Source: Acidobacteriota bacterium (GTDB lineage: Bacteria; Acidobacteriota; Terriglobia; Acidiferrales; UBA7541). Taken from it: a DNA stretch of 25,675 bases. The notes beneath the pieces are model-generated. The model had not been told where the DNA came from and ran no database searches. It was given only the letters and a program-made list of their open reading frames with translations. The translations under genes and the position numbers were made by a program. Shown here one piece after another: positions 1-7,256 of the stretch. Location: assembly GCA_003131985.1 (NCBI GenBank), contig PKWH01000211.1, positions 1-25,675 of the forward strand. Reading direction: 5' to 3'. The stretch's first letter is position 1. Each line of letters starts with the position of its first letter.

Positions 1-2
1 AC

Positions 3-107
3 GATCTCGAAAGACTCTGGCGGTCCGTCGAGCGGATGACTTTCCCTGCGCCCTCGCCGCTACCCGCTTCCCAAAGCAACGCGGAAGGTGATGCAACGCA
101 GCAATGA
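3..107 (+). CDS. rsfS: C-terminal end of ribosomal silencing factor RsfS (partial)
   Basis: An open frame enters from the left edge (first full codon at 3) and ends at TGA 105-107. Its first visible residues, DLERLW, match the conserved end of RsfS/YbeB proteins (Y-[DE]-LE-[RK]-LW), and are followed by a divergent Ser/Pro/Gln-rich tail of about 28 residues. RsfS binds ribosomal protein uL14 and blocks subunit joining in starvation. Context supports the call: rsfS lies next to rlmH in many bacteria, and rlmH is at 1070. The next gene starts inside this stop codon (ATGA at 104-107), which suggests translational coupling. Only about 34 residues are visible, so the call depends on one short motif plus gene order. 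Confidence 0.62.
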   Translation, partial: DLERLWRSVERMTFPAPSPLPASQSNAEGDATQQ

Positions 108-1042
108 CCGCCCCGAACATTGCGTGGGTCGCGGAAGATCCCGCCTCGCGGCGCTTGCTTGAAATCGCGGAAAAACTCGCGGACACGTCTACTACCCTTC
201 TCATCACGGGCGAAAGTGGTACGGGAAAAGATCAGCTCGCCCGATGGATTCACGAGCATGGGCCCCGCCGCGACGCTCCCCTGCTGAAAATTGACTGCGC
301 CAGCCTGCCGGCCGAGCTCGTAGAGTCCGAACTCTTCGGGCACGAACGCGGAGCATTCACCGGTGCGGTCGCACGCAAACCGGGACGCCTCGAATTGGCA
401 CAGACCGGAACAATCGTCCTCGACGAAATAGCGGCGCTCACCCCCGGGATGCAGGCAAAGCTGCTGCGCGTTCTCGAAGAGCGCACATTCGAACGGCTCG
501 GCGGTACGGAAACTCTCCGCATGGAAGCGCGATTAATGGCGCTAACGAATACGGACATGGGCAAGGCTGTGGAGACGGGCCGATTCCGCGAGGACCTTTT
601 CTTCCGGCTAAATGTTTTGGCGATTCACGTTCCGCCGCTCCGCGAGCGCGTCGCCGATATTGCTCCGCTCGCTTCGCACTTTCTCAGCCGACTGGCGCCT
701 GTGCACTGCAAAACGGACGCGTCCTTCGATTCGAAGGCGTTCGAAATGCTCCAGCATTATGGCTGGCCGGGAAACGTCCGCGAGTTGAAAAACGCGGTTG
801 AGCACGCGCTGGTATTTGGAAAACAGTCGCTATTGTCACCCGAGGATTTCCCTGAGATTCTGCGCGCGGTTGGAAACGAGCACGGACTTACAGGAATGTT
901 GCGTTCGCTGGAAGATCTCGAGCGAGAGGCCATCGAGCTGACCCTGGAGGGGACGCACTACAAAATCGGACGCGCCGCGGATATTCTGGGCATCAGCCGC
1001 AAGACTCTGCTTGAGAAGCGCAAAAAATACCGGCTCATCTGA
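104..1042 (+). CDS. Sigma-54-dependent activator without a sensor domain (AAA+ plus Fis-type HTH)
   Basis: A 312-residue bacterial enhancer-binding protein that would remodel sigma-54 RNA polymerase by ATP hydrolysis. Visible parts are Walker A GESGTGKD (residues 36-43), the sigma-54 contact loop GAFTGA (83-88), Walker B IVLDE (104-108), an arginine-finger region GRFREDLFFRLNV, the WPGNVREL motif, and a C-terminal Fis-like helix-turn-helix ending the protein (IGRAADILGISRKTL). No receiver, GAF or PAS domain precedes the AAA+ core, which begins almost at the start codon. Such stand-alone proteins (PspF is the model) are controlled by a partner protein or by expression. The start overlaps the rsfS stop by ATGA, and an in-frame stop at 89-91 excludes a longer N-terminus. 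RlmH follows after 27 bases. Targets cannot be deduced; I found no convincing -24/-12 promoter in the window. Confidence 0.9.
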   Translation: MTAPNIAWVAEDPASRRLLEIAEKLADTSTTLLITGESGTGKDQLARWIHEHGPRRDAPLLKIDCASLPAELVESELFGHERGAFTGAVARKPGRLELAQTGTIVLDEIAALTPGMQAKLLRVLEERTFERLGGTETLRMEARLMALTNTDMGKAVETGRFREDLFFRLNVLAIHVPPLRERVADIAPLASHFLSRLAPVHCKTDASFDSKAFEMLQHYGWPGNVRELKNAVEHALVFGKQSLLSPEDFPEILRAVGNEHGLTGMLRSLEDLEREAIELTLEGTHYKIGRAADILGISRKTLLEKRKKYRLI

Positions 1043-1069
1043 GCGCACTTTTTCCGAAGCGACAACATC

Positions 1070-1501
1070 GTGAAAATTCGTTTGATTATGATCGGCAAGA
1101 CGCGGCGCCCGGAAATTCAGGCTCTTCTTGATAATTACGTCGGCCGCATCAGGCATTACATGGAAGCGGAAGTGATCGAGTTGAGGGACGCCGGACCTTC
1201 CAGCCTTCGGAAATTGAAGATCGATCCCGCTGCAACGGTTGTCTTGTTGGACGCTGGAGGCAAACAATACACGTCGCAACAATTTGCGCGCTGGTTGGGC
1301 GATTTGCGCGATCGCGGCACGCGAGAGCTGATTTTTCTTTGTGGCGATGCGGAAGGCTTCCCGGGTGAAATCCGCGCCCAGGCCAAACAGAGAATCTCGC
1401 TCTCGACTCTTACCATGCCTCATGAATTCGCTCGCGTCGTCCTAGCCGAGCAAATCTACCGCGCTTTTGCGATTCTGGCTGGCCACCCCTACCCGAGGTA
1501 G
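1070..1501 (+). CDS. rlmH: 23S rRNA (pseudouridine-1915-N3)-methyltransferase RlmH
   Basis: A SPOUT-class methyltransferase of 143 residues (E. coli RlmH has 155) that methylates pseudouridine 1915 in helix 69 of 23S rRNA on assembled ribosomes, using S-adenosylmethionine. Family marks are the N-terminal KIRLIMIGK strand, LDAGGKQYTSQQFA, the SAM-binding loop FLCGDAEGFPG, and the C-terminal knot LSTLTMPHEFARVVLAEQIYRAF followed by HPYPR. The start is GTG at 1070 with only a weak ribosome site. Two departures are visible: the usual GG-x-[ED]-G loop reads GD-A-E-G, and the common HPYHR/HPYHK end reads HPYPR. It follows rsfS and the activator, the usual rsfS-rlmH neighbourhood with one gene between them. 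Confidence 0.93.
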   Translation: MKIRLIMIGKTRRPEIQALLDNYVGRIRHYMEAEVIELRDAGPSSLRKLKIDPAATVVLLDAGGKQYTSQQFARWLGDLRDRGTRELIFLCGDAEGFPGEIRAQAKQRISLSTLTMPHEFARVVLAEQIYRAFAILAGHPYPR

Positions 1502-1528
1502 GCGGTCTTCTGCAACAATGGCATCACG

Positions 1529-1909
1529 ATGCCCGTGAAAATTTCATACGATGCCGGCGCTCCCACCGCTTCCGTGGAGATTATGATCACGGAGCCGCTA
1601 TCGGATTACGATCTGCTGGAGGTAGAGGCTCCCGTTCCGCGCGATGTAGATCCGATGCTTGCTTCGCAAGGATTCCAGGACTTACTTGACGAAGTGCAAT
1701 CTTTTTTCAACGCGGAACTGGCTGGAAGTAATCTGGAGATTGCTCGGCTCACGGGCGCGATTTGTCACGACCAAAAAGTTCACCGGCCTGGCGTTTGGCT
1801 GGTGTTGCGCGAGCGCGCTACTTCGAGCAACACGCCGATGTCAGATACCACTCGGCCCCGCGTCGCGGAGATCGCAACAAACTTAGTCAAACACCTGCAT
1901 CTGGCTTAG
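1529..1909 (+). CDS. Small acidic protein of unknown function
   Basis: A 126-residue open frame that I do not recognise. It is rich in Asp and Glu, has no signal peptide or membrane segment, and has no obvious motif. The N-terminal half looks beta-rich (VKISYDAG, ASVEIMITEP) and the middle helical (FQDLLDEVQSFFNAEL). ATG at 1529 lies 27 bases after rlmH on the same strand and has no clear Shine-Dalgarno sequence. It is the longest frame in this stretch, and the gene to its right is convergent, so a real distal operon gene is plausible. Overlapping frames at 1659 and 1762 are shorter and less protein-like. Confidence 0.5.
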   Translation: MPVKISYDAGAPTASVEIMITEPLSDYDLLEVEAPVPRDVDPMLASQGFQDLLDEVQSFFNAELAGSNLEIARLTGAICHDQKVHRPGVWLVLRERATSSNTPMSDTTRPRVAEIATNLVKHLHLA

Positions 1910-1941
1910 CCGTCGACGGACAGTTTCCGGAATGCCGCCCT

Positions 1942-2502
1942 CTATTTTTTCTCCGAGATCTCGATCGAGGCTCGCGTCGTTTCCCAGTCAAGATTCATCA
2001 CGCATCCGGAACCTGACTTATCAAACGAAATGGTGAAGTTCTCGACCGGCGAACCCAGCTTGGAAGCTTTCATATCAACACGCGCGAAGTCGCCCTCTTC
2101 GCCCGGGTACGGAACACCCCACAGTGGGCCGCCCTTCGCGTTCTTCGTCGTCTTATTGATGATCATCGTCCATTTGTTTTCGTTCGGGATGGTGAAGATT
2201 GTGTAAGTGCCTGCGGGTATCGTTTTGCCGCCTATCGTCACGTCTGTATCAATCGCAATCGTGGTGGCTTCGTTCGCACCTGCGCGCCATACTTTGCCAT
2301 AGGGAACCAAACCACCGTAAATCTTGCGGCCCTTCGCCCGCGGGCTCGAATAGGCTACGGTCACGGTTTTGCCATCAGCGAAACTGCAATTTGCGTTCGC
2401 TGCAGGGCTGGGACGCGGGCTCTGGTCCTGTGCGTAGCCCGAGACGGCTAGAATAGCGACACCAACAAAAATCACCGCGAAAAACGCAGAACCCTTCAGC
2501 AT
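1942..2502 (-). CDS. Secreted DUF2911 family protein
   Basis: A 186-residue protein with a clear signal peptide (Lys at position 3, a hydrophobic core over about residues 6-20, likely cleavage after GYA at 24). It should therefore lie in the periplasm or outside the cell. The mature part carries the DUF2911 signature: AYSSPRAKGRKIYGGLV, PYGKVWRAGANEAT, then IPAGTYTIFTIP and the WTMIINK strand. The biochemical role of DUF2911 is unknown. The start has a strong ribosome site, GAGGAG at 2508-2513 on the complementary strand, five bases from ATG. It is convergent with the small protein at 1529-1909 (32-base gap) and divergent from cobO. Confidence 0.9.
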   Translation of the reverse strand: MLKGSAFFAVIFVGVAILAVSGYAQDQSPRPSPAANANCSFADGKTVTVAYSSPRAKGRKIYGGLVPYGKVWRAGANEATTIAIDTDVTIGGKTIPAGTYTIFTIPNENKWTMIINKTTKNAKGGPLWGVPYPGEEGDFARVDMKASKLGSPVENFTISFDKSGSGCVMNLDWETTRASIEISEKK

Positions 2503-2661
2503 AATATCTCCTCTTAAGGAAAACTAAAGATGGACGCACTAACGGTCATTTTCTATGCTGCGCCTCGAAGCCTTATTTCGGTTGCAGTATATCCCATTAT
2601 GATGCCCATCGCCTTTCCCCACCCTTAGACCGGTCCGGATACTAGCCCGCGAGGTGGCCGC

Positions 2662-2693
2662 TTGACCTTTCGCCGGAGGGCGGCCAGTATTGT
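2662..2693 (+). promoter_or_regulatory. Possible cobO promoter
   Basis: TTGACC at 2662-2667 matches five of six -35 bases. A -10-like TATTGT lies at 2688-2693 with a long 20-base spacer; CAGTAT at 2685-2690 gives 17 bases but a poorer hexamer. Either would start transcription near 2697-2701, beside the palindrome at 2701-2710. The rest of the 216-base divergent gap shows no recognised riboswitch; in particular I see no cobalamin-riboswitch B12 box ahead of cobO. Confidence 0.3.
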
Positions 2694-2700
2694 AAATCGC

Positions 2701-2710
2701 TCTCGCGAGA
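2701..2710. promoter_or_regulatory. Palindrome TCTCGCGAGA upstream of cobO
   Basis: A perfect 10-base palindrome ending eight bases before the preferred cobO ATG. Its core CTCGCGAG occurs four times in the window (also at 6461, 14301 and 17943), each time in a gap before a gene. Candidate operator; the binding protein is unknown. Confidence 0.45.
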
Positions 2711-2718
2711 CGCGAACC

Positions 2719-3255
2719 ATGCCGGAAGGTAAAGGACTATTGATCGTTTACACTGGGCCCGGCAAGGGCAAGACGACTTGCGCTCTAGGGACGGCTTTCC
2801 GCGCCGTAGGGCAGGGCATGCGCGTGCTGATGGTGCAGTTCATCAAAGGCTCGTGGCATTACGGCGAACTCGATGCGGCTAAGATGCTAGGTGACGATAA
2901 ATTCGAAATCCGGCCGATGGGGAGAGGTTTCGTCAAGCTCGGCGGGGCGGAAACCGATCCGGAAGATGTACGCTTGTGCGAACAGGCTTGGGAATACGGC
3001 CGCGCGCAGATATATAGTGAGAAATATGACCTCGTTGTGCTTGACGAGATCAATTACGTAATAAGCTATAAAATGCTTGATCCTGAGCGCGTAGTAGAAT
3101 CGCTCGCAAAACGCCCCGAGCGCGTTCATGTGATTTGCACCGGCCGTAATGCGCATCCGAAGCTCGTCGAAGCCGCCGACCTCGTCACCGAAATGCGCGA
3201 AGTGAAGCATCCGTACACGAAAGGAATCCTCGCGCAGCGGGGGATCGACTACTAG
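2719..3255 (+). CDS. cobO: Cob(I)alamin adenosyltransferase, CobO/BtuR type
   Basis: A 178-residue corrinoid adenosyltransferase that transfers the 5'-deoxyadenosyl group of ATP to cob(I)alamin or cobinamide, the last cofactor-forming step of B12 assimilation. Visible are GLLIVYTGPGKGKTT (P-loop at residues 13-20), the VLMVQFIKGSWHYGEL strand, the Walker-B-like DLVVLDEINY, and the C-terminal HPYTKGILAQRGIDY typical of the family. The frame is open back to a TTG at 2662, but ATG 2719 places the P-loop where relatives have it, so it is preferred. AccD follows after two bases, which implies one transcript. No other B12 gene is in the window. Adenosylcobalamin serves methylmalonyl-CoA mutase, a possible link to the acyl-CoA carboxylase genes at 19012-24432 (inference). 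Confidence 0.93.
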   Translation: MPEGKGLLIVYTGPGKGKTTCALGTAFRAVGQGMRVLMVQFIKGSWHYGELDAAKMLGDDKFEIRPMGRGFVKLGGAETDPEDVRLCEQAWEYGRAQIYSEKYDLVVLDEINYVISYKMLDPERVVESLAKRPERVHVICTGRNAHPKLVEAADLVTEMREVKHPYTKGILAQRGIDY

Positions 3256-3257
3256 CC

Positions 3258-4109
3258 ATGACTTGGTTCAAACGCGAGAAAAAACCGATCGAGAACCCCA
3301 CGCCGGTGGAGGAACGTCGCGTACGCACGGAAGGTATGTGGACAAAGTGCGGCTCCTGCCGCGCCATCATCTGGAAAAAAGACCTGGAGGCGAACTGGGA
3401 AGTTTGCTCGAAGTGCGACCATCATTTCCGCTTGAGTGCGCGCAGGAGGCTCGAACTCCTACTCGATGATGAGCCCTGGACGGAACTCGACAGCGAACTC
3501 GCATCCAGTGACCCGCTTCATTTCACTGACACGAAGCCTTATGCGCAGCGTCTGAAAGACGCGCAGCATAAATTGGGCATGAAAGACGCCATCCTAACCG
3601 CCGAAGGGCACTTGAACGGCCGGCCCGTGATCTGTTGCTCCATGGAGTTCAGTTTTATTGGCGGTTCGATGGGCGCTGTAGTCGGTGAAAAAGTGGCGCG
3701 CGCCATTGAGCGCTCGTTGGCCCAGAAAATTCCACTGATTATCGTTTCCTGTTCCGGCGGCGCGCGCATGATGGAGGGAGTCGTCAGCTTGATGCAACTC
3801 GCCAAGGTATCCGCAGCCCTCGCGCTATTAGACGAAGCTGGGCTTCCCTTCATTTCCATTCTCACCGATCCTACCACCGGGGGTGTTACTGCGAGCTACG
3901 CGATGCTGGGCGATTTGAATATTGCCGAACCTGGAGCCCTTATTGGTTTTGCGGGCCCGCGCGTAATTGAACAGACCATTCGCCAAAAGCTTCCCGAGGG
4001 TTTTCAAACTGCTGAATTTCTCCTGGAGCACGGTTTTCTTGACGCAGTCGTTTCGCGCAAAGAGCTGAAGCCTTACATCTCCCAGGCGCTCAACTTCTTC
4101 CTCGGGTAA
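3258..4109 (+). CDS. accD: Acetyl-CoA carboxylase carboxyltransferase beta subunit AccD
   Basis: A 283-residue beta subunit of the carboxyltransferase of bacterial acetyl-CoA carboxylase; with AccA it moves the carboxyl group from carboxybiotin to acetyl-CoA to give malonyl-CoA for fatty-acid synthesis. The N-terminal four-cysteine zinc ribbon is intact (C31, C34, C50, C53). The crotonase-fold core carries FIGGSMGAVVGEK, SCSGGARMMEG, the TDPTTGGVTASYAMLGD motif and IGFAGPRVIEQT. Length is normal. It sits two bases after cobO and 15 before folC; the accD-folC pair is an old and common arrangement, while cobO in front is less usual. accA is not in the window. Confidence 0.96.
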   Translation: MTWFKREKKPIENPTPVEERRVRTEGMWTKCGSCRAIIWKKDLEANWEVCSKCDHHFRLSARRRLELLLDDEPWTELDSELASSDPLHFTDTKPYAQRLKDAQHKLGMKDAILTAEGHLNGRPVICCSMEFSFIGGSMGAVVGEKVARAIERSLAQKIPLIIVSCSGGARMMEGVVSLMQLAKVSAALALLDEAGLPFISILTDPTTGGVTASYAMLGDLNIAEPGALIGFAGPRVIEQTIRQKLPEGFQTAEFLLEHGFLDAVVSRKELKPYISQALNFFLG

Positions 4110-4124
4110 GATCCCACCGTAGAT

Positions 4125-5552
4125 ATGAACTACGAAGAATCCGTTCGCGCCCTCCTGTCGCTTGGAAAAGAGCTTGCGGCTCCGCGCCAGCCTGCGAGAA
4201 TCCCGTCCACTTCACTCGCCGCAATTCCCGCAGTAGCAATCCCGGTACAGAAATTTGGCATCGAAAACATCACCGTCCTTGCTGAAGATTTGGGACGGCC
4301 TCATTGCGCGATGTCCTGCGCGCACATTGCCGGGACAAACGGCAAGGGCTCCACGGCAGCCATGCTTGAATCGATTCTGCGTGCCGCCGGTCTGCGAACG
4401 GGCCTTTACACCTCGCCGCATCTCGAACTTGTCAACGAACGCATCCGCATCAATGGCGAGAATATCTCTGACCAGGATTTCGCGGCCGCTTGGACTGGCG
4501 TAAGCGCCTCCATCGAATCGCTCATGGCTTCTGGCAAGCTCTCGGCACATCCAACTTTCTTCGAATGTATCACGGCAATGGCTTTTCTGGCTTTCGCCAC
4601 ACACCACGTAGATTTCGCAATATATGAGGTCGGTATGGGCGGACGTTTCGATGCCACGAACATCGTCACGCCTGAGGTCGCCGTAATCACGCCAATCGAT
4701 TTCGATCACGAAAATTATCTCGGCCATTCCATCGAGGAGATCGCCGCGGAAAAAGCGGGAATCATTAAAGCTAACGCCTGGGTGGTGAGTGCGGCTCAAC
4801 GGCCCGAAGCCCGCTCGGTAATCGCCCGCCGATGCGTGGAAATGAACGCGCGGTTGGTTGAAGTGGACGCAGAGTGGCGCATCGAGGATTTGAAAGTGTC
4901 GGGCGGTTTCTATAGCGCAGCGGCGACGTTCGCGCATACCTCCCCAAAACTGGCAATCGCACCGGCGCTTTCCGGCCGCTTCCAAATTCAAAATGCCTTG
5001 ACCGCTGCCACGGCTGCCCGCCTTCTCACAGAACGAGGATTTCCAATTGGCGACGAAGCAATCGCGAGCGGAATCGCAGCGGTGCGTTGGCCCGGCCGTC
5101 TCGAACGCATTTCTGAACGGCCCGATGTGTATCTGGACGGCACGCACAACCCGGCCGGCGCCCGGGAGCTTCTAAGGTTTTGGGAAGAGAATTTTTCCGG
5201 CCGCCGCATATTTTTGGTTTACGGTGCGATGCGTGACAAAGCCGTTGACGAGATAGCGGGTCTGCTTTTTCCGCGCGCCGAGGCTGTGGTTCTTACTATG
5301 CCGCGCCAATCGCGCGCAATCTCTGCTTCGCTACTCTCGGAAATCACCGGACATTTTGCAAGGAATTCAGTCGTCGTTCCCGATCCGCTCGAAGCGGTTG
5401 AGCGCGCGATTGCTCTTGCCGATCCCAATGATGTGGTGTTTGCCAGCGGGTCACTCTATTTGGTCGGCGATATTCGCGCCCTCTGGCCCACGCGCACTTC
5501 AAAAGAAGCATCTGGCGAGCGCCCGAACATCCAAGCATACGGAAACAACTAG
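4125..5552 (+). CDS. folC: Bifunctional dihydrofolate synthase / folylpolyglutamate synthase
   Basis: A 475-residue Mur-ligase-like enzyme that couples glutamate to dihydropteroate and lengthens the polyglutamate tail of folates using ATP. Seen are the P-loop HIAGTNGKGSTAA (around residues 67-79), the folate-binding LYTSPHLELVNERIRING, EVGMGGRFDATNIV, the ITPIDFDHENYLG segment with its metal-site His, EKAGIIK, and the C-terminal domain motifs WPGRLE, YLDGTHNPAGA and VFASGSLYLVG. The N-terminus carries an unusual segment of about 25 residues (roughly 17-41, Ala/Pro-rich) between the first helix and KFGIENI, where relatives have only a short loop. It follows accD by 15 bases, so cobO-accD-folC is probably one operon. 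The 274-base AT-richer gap after it suggests the operon ends here. Confidence 0.95.
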   Translation: MNYEESVRALLSLGKELAAPRQPARIPSTSLAAIPAVAIPVQKFGIENITVLAEDLGRPHCAMSCAHIAGTNGKGSTAAMLESILRAAGLRTGLYTSPHLELVNERIRINGENISDQDFAAAWTGVSASIESLMASGKLSAHPTFFECITAMAFLAFATHHVDFAIYEVGMGGRFDATNIVTPEVAVITPIDFDHENYLGHSIEEIAAEKAGIIKANAWVVSAAQRPEARSVIARRCVEMNARLVEVDAEWRIEDLKVSGGFYSAAATFAHTSPKLAIAPALSGRFQIQNALTAATAARLLTERGFPIGDEAIASGIAAVRWPGRLERISERPDVYLDGTHNPAGARELLRFWEENFSGRRIFLVYGAMRDKAVDEIAGLLFPRAEAVVLTMPRQSRAISASLLSEITGHFARNSVVVPDPLEAVERAIALADPNDVVFASGSLYLVGDIRALWPTRTSKEASGERPNIQAYGNN

Positions 5553-5725
5553 TTCCCTACCACATTCTGCATAAATCATTTTCAGGTTTGCGGATGTCTA
5601 TGTGAAACTGCATGCAAAATTGGAATTTGTAACGTTTTGTGAAACTCAGCCACGACTTTATCCCATCCCCGAACACGATTTTCCCTAAGTCGGACGCTCC
5701 TGGTGCAGTTTGCGAACAATTAGGT

Positions 5726-5748
5726 TTGTGTTGGAACAATCAACACAA
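5726..5748. promoter_or_regulatory. Inverted repeat TTGTGTTG-N7-CAACACAA upstream of the DinB-like gene
   Basis: Two perfect eight-base complementary arms (5726-5733 and 5741-5748) separated by seven bases, in an AT-rich gap 78 bases before the DinB-like ATG. Symmetry and position suit the operator of a dimeric repressor; there is no following T-run to make it a terminator. The same 274-base gap (5553-5826) also holds a nine-base direct repeat TGTGAAACT at 5601 and 5638 and nothing else I can name. Confidence 0.4.
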
Positions 5749-5826
5749 TTTATTCGTTTATTTACACAGCTCCTGGCAGCGGAAGTGCAGCTAAGTGCGT
5801 CTAAGCAAATAATGCAGGAGGTGTGT

Positions 5827-6387
5827 ATGAACCGCGAAGTGAGACGGCAACAATTGGAATCATTTGGTCGCGGGCCAGCCCTGCTGTCGGCCGCACTGCG
5901 GCAGTTTCCCAAGAAGATGTGGCTTCATAAACCTTCACCTGACCGTTGGAGCATCCACGAAATTATTCTGCACCTTGCAGACAGTGAAGCCAGCGCCTAC
6001 ATCCGCTGCCGCCGTTGTATCGCAGAGCCGGAAAGCCCTGTCCTGAAGTTTGATCCCGCACGCTGGGCCGGCACTCTGGGTTATTTTCATCAAAGCACGC
6101 GCGAGGCACTCGAAATTATTCGTCGCTTGCGCAAAGCAACGTATCAATTGCTCGTCACGCTGCCCGAATCGGTCTGGGAACACACCGTGAATCATCCAAC
6201 CGACGGACGCCTGAGCCTTGCCGGCTGGATGGAGATTCAGGAACGCCATATCCCACACCACATCGATCAGATGAAGCAGAACTACGACGCCTGGTTTAAG
6301 ACGCATCCTCCCAGAAAACCTTCCTCTGCATCCCGGCGCTCAAATCCTCTTCTACCTGTGATTACCATGAGTGCGAGCTCGTTCTAA
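5827..6387 (+). CDS. DinB-like (DUF664/YfiT type) metal-dependent protein
   Basis: A 186-residue four-helix-bundle protein of the DinB/YfiT superfamily, whose members bind a divalent metal through three histidines and include thiol-dependent S-transferases. The expected triad is present: His49 in LHLADSE and His141/His145 in the C-terminal HIPHHIDQM helix. The RWSIHEIILHLADSE and WTxxR-like WMEIQERH regions are typical. ATG 5827 is chosen because AGGAGG (5816-5821) precedes it by five bases, although the frame is open back to 5710. A Ser/Pro/Arg-rich tail of about 30 residues follows the fold. The substrate cannot be told. The gene stands alone between two larger gaps and has a possible operator upstream. 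Confidence 0.82.
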   Translation: MNREVRRQQLESFGRGPALLSAALRQFPKKMWLHKPSPDRWSIHEIILHLADSEASAYIRCRRCIAEPESPVLKFDPARWAGTLGYFHQSTREALEIIRRLRKATYQLLVTLPESVWEHTVNHPTDGRLSLAGWMEIQERHIPHHIDQMKQNYDAWFKTHPPRKPSSASRRSNPLLPVITMSASSF

Positions 6388-6459
6388 CTCGCATAGTGAG
6401 TCGTAGCGGCTTTTTTGCACGCGTGCCAGTAGGATTCCTTTCCCACTTACGATCACGGT

Positions 6460-6469
6460 CCTCGCGAGG
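6460..6469. promoter_or_regulatory. Palindrome CCTCGCGAGG upstream of the amidotransferase gene
   Basis: A perfect 10-base palindrome ending 37 bases before the preferred ATG of the gene at 6507. It is the second of four CTCGCGAG cores in the window. TACGAT at 6448-6453 could be a -10 element placing the transcript start close to the palindrome, but I see no matching -35. Confidence 0.42.
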
Positions 6470-6506
6470 TTGCTGGCGCCGACGCCCGATGGTAGGATGG
6501 CAGTTC

Positions 6507-7256
6507 ATGACCTTCGGACCCAGTCGAAATCCGCAAGTCGGTATTCCCTATCGCACACGAAAAGAAGAACTTACGGGGGAGCGCGATAAGTACGAAAGAT
6601 ACTGCGAGGGCGTCCGACGAGCTGGCGGCGAACCGGTGGAGATATCTCTCGCGCTATCTCCAGACCAGCTGAAAGAAACTGTGCTTTCGCTCGACGCCCT
6701 AGTGCTGCCGGGAAGTCCGGCGGACGTTGAGCCGTCGCGTTTTCAGTCTCTGCGGCATCCGGAATGTGGAGAGCCCGATCCTGATCGCGAGCAAACGGAT
6801 TTCGCGCTGCTCAAACATGCTTTCGTCGAGCACAAACCCGTTCTAGCCATTTGCTTCGGCGTCCAGAGCCTGAACGTTTTCCTCGGAGGCTCGCTGATTC
6901 AGGACATCCCGAGCGAAATCCCAAGCCAAATTCAGCACAAATGGGAAAAAGGAAAACCCGAGCCGTTTCATCTTGTCCAAATCGCGCCAGGATCGCGTCT
7001 CGCCCAACTAGCGGGAGCAAACGAAATGCGCGTAAACAGCTCGCACCATCAATCCGTGCTCAAACCAGGACGCGATCTTCGGGTCACTGCGTACGCGCCC
7101 GATGGAGTTATTGAAGCGGTTGAATGGACGGGCGATTCGAACTGGGTTATCGGCGTGCAATGGCATCCCGAGCGAATGATTGGATCGGATTCATTTGCGC
7201 AAGCCTTATTTCGTGGACTCGTGAACGCGGCGCGAAAGGCCCCGGTGCATTCGTAG
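6507..7256 (+). CDS. Class I glutamine amidotransferase, gamma-glutamyl-GABA hydrolase (peptidase C26) type
   Basis: A 249-residue single-domain class I amidotransferase-fold hydrolase resembling PuuD and other peptidase C26 enzymes, which cleave gamma-glutamyl amides such as gamma-glutamyl-GABA. The triad is visible: nucleophile Cys116 in LAICFGVQSLN, and His220 and Glu222 in GVQWHPER. VGIPYRTRKEE at the N-terminus, LVLPGSPADVEP and the NSSHHQSVL loop are family features. The frame runs back to a GTG at 6396, but those extra residues are Arg-rich and unlike the family. ATG 6507 has AGGA nine bases upstream and starts the first strand correctly; ATG 6489 is the alternative. No polyamine genes adjoin it, so the exact substrate is open. 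Confidence 0.85.
   Translation: MTFGPSRNPQVGIPYRTRKEELTGERDKYERYCEGVRRAGGEPVEISLALSPDQLKETVLSLDALVLPGSPADVEPSRFQSLRHPECGEPDPDREQTDFALLKHAFVEHKPVLAICFGVQSLNVFLGGSLIQDIPSEIPSQIQHKWEKGKPEPFHLVQIAPGSRLAQLAGANEMRVNSSHHQSVLKPGRDLRVTAYAPDGVIEAVEWTGDSNWVIGVQWHPERMIGSDSFAQALFRGLVNAARKAPVHS

Noticed and set aside
2503..2718. Cobalamin riboswitch ahead of cobO
   Set aside because: No B12 box or matching paired elements could be recognised in the gap.
4212..5147. 311-codon open frame on the minus strand inside folC
   Set aside because: It is antisense to a clear FolC and has Arg/Cys-rich, motif-free sequence, as expected of a shadow frame in GC-rich DNA.
6372..6416. Terminator after the DinB-like gene (TGCGAG/CTCGCA arms and a T6 run at 6411)
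   Set aside because: The stem spans the stop codon and the T-run is 18 bases beyond it, too far for a standard intrinsic terminator.
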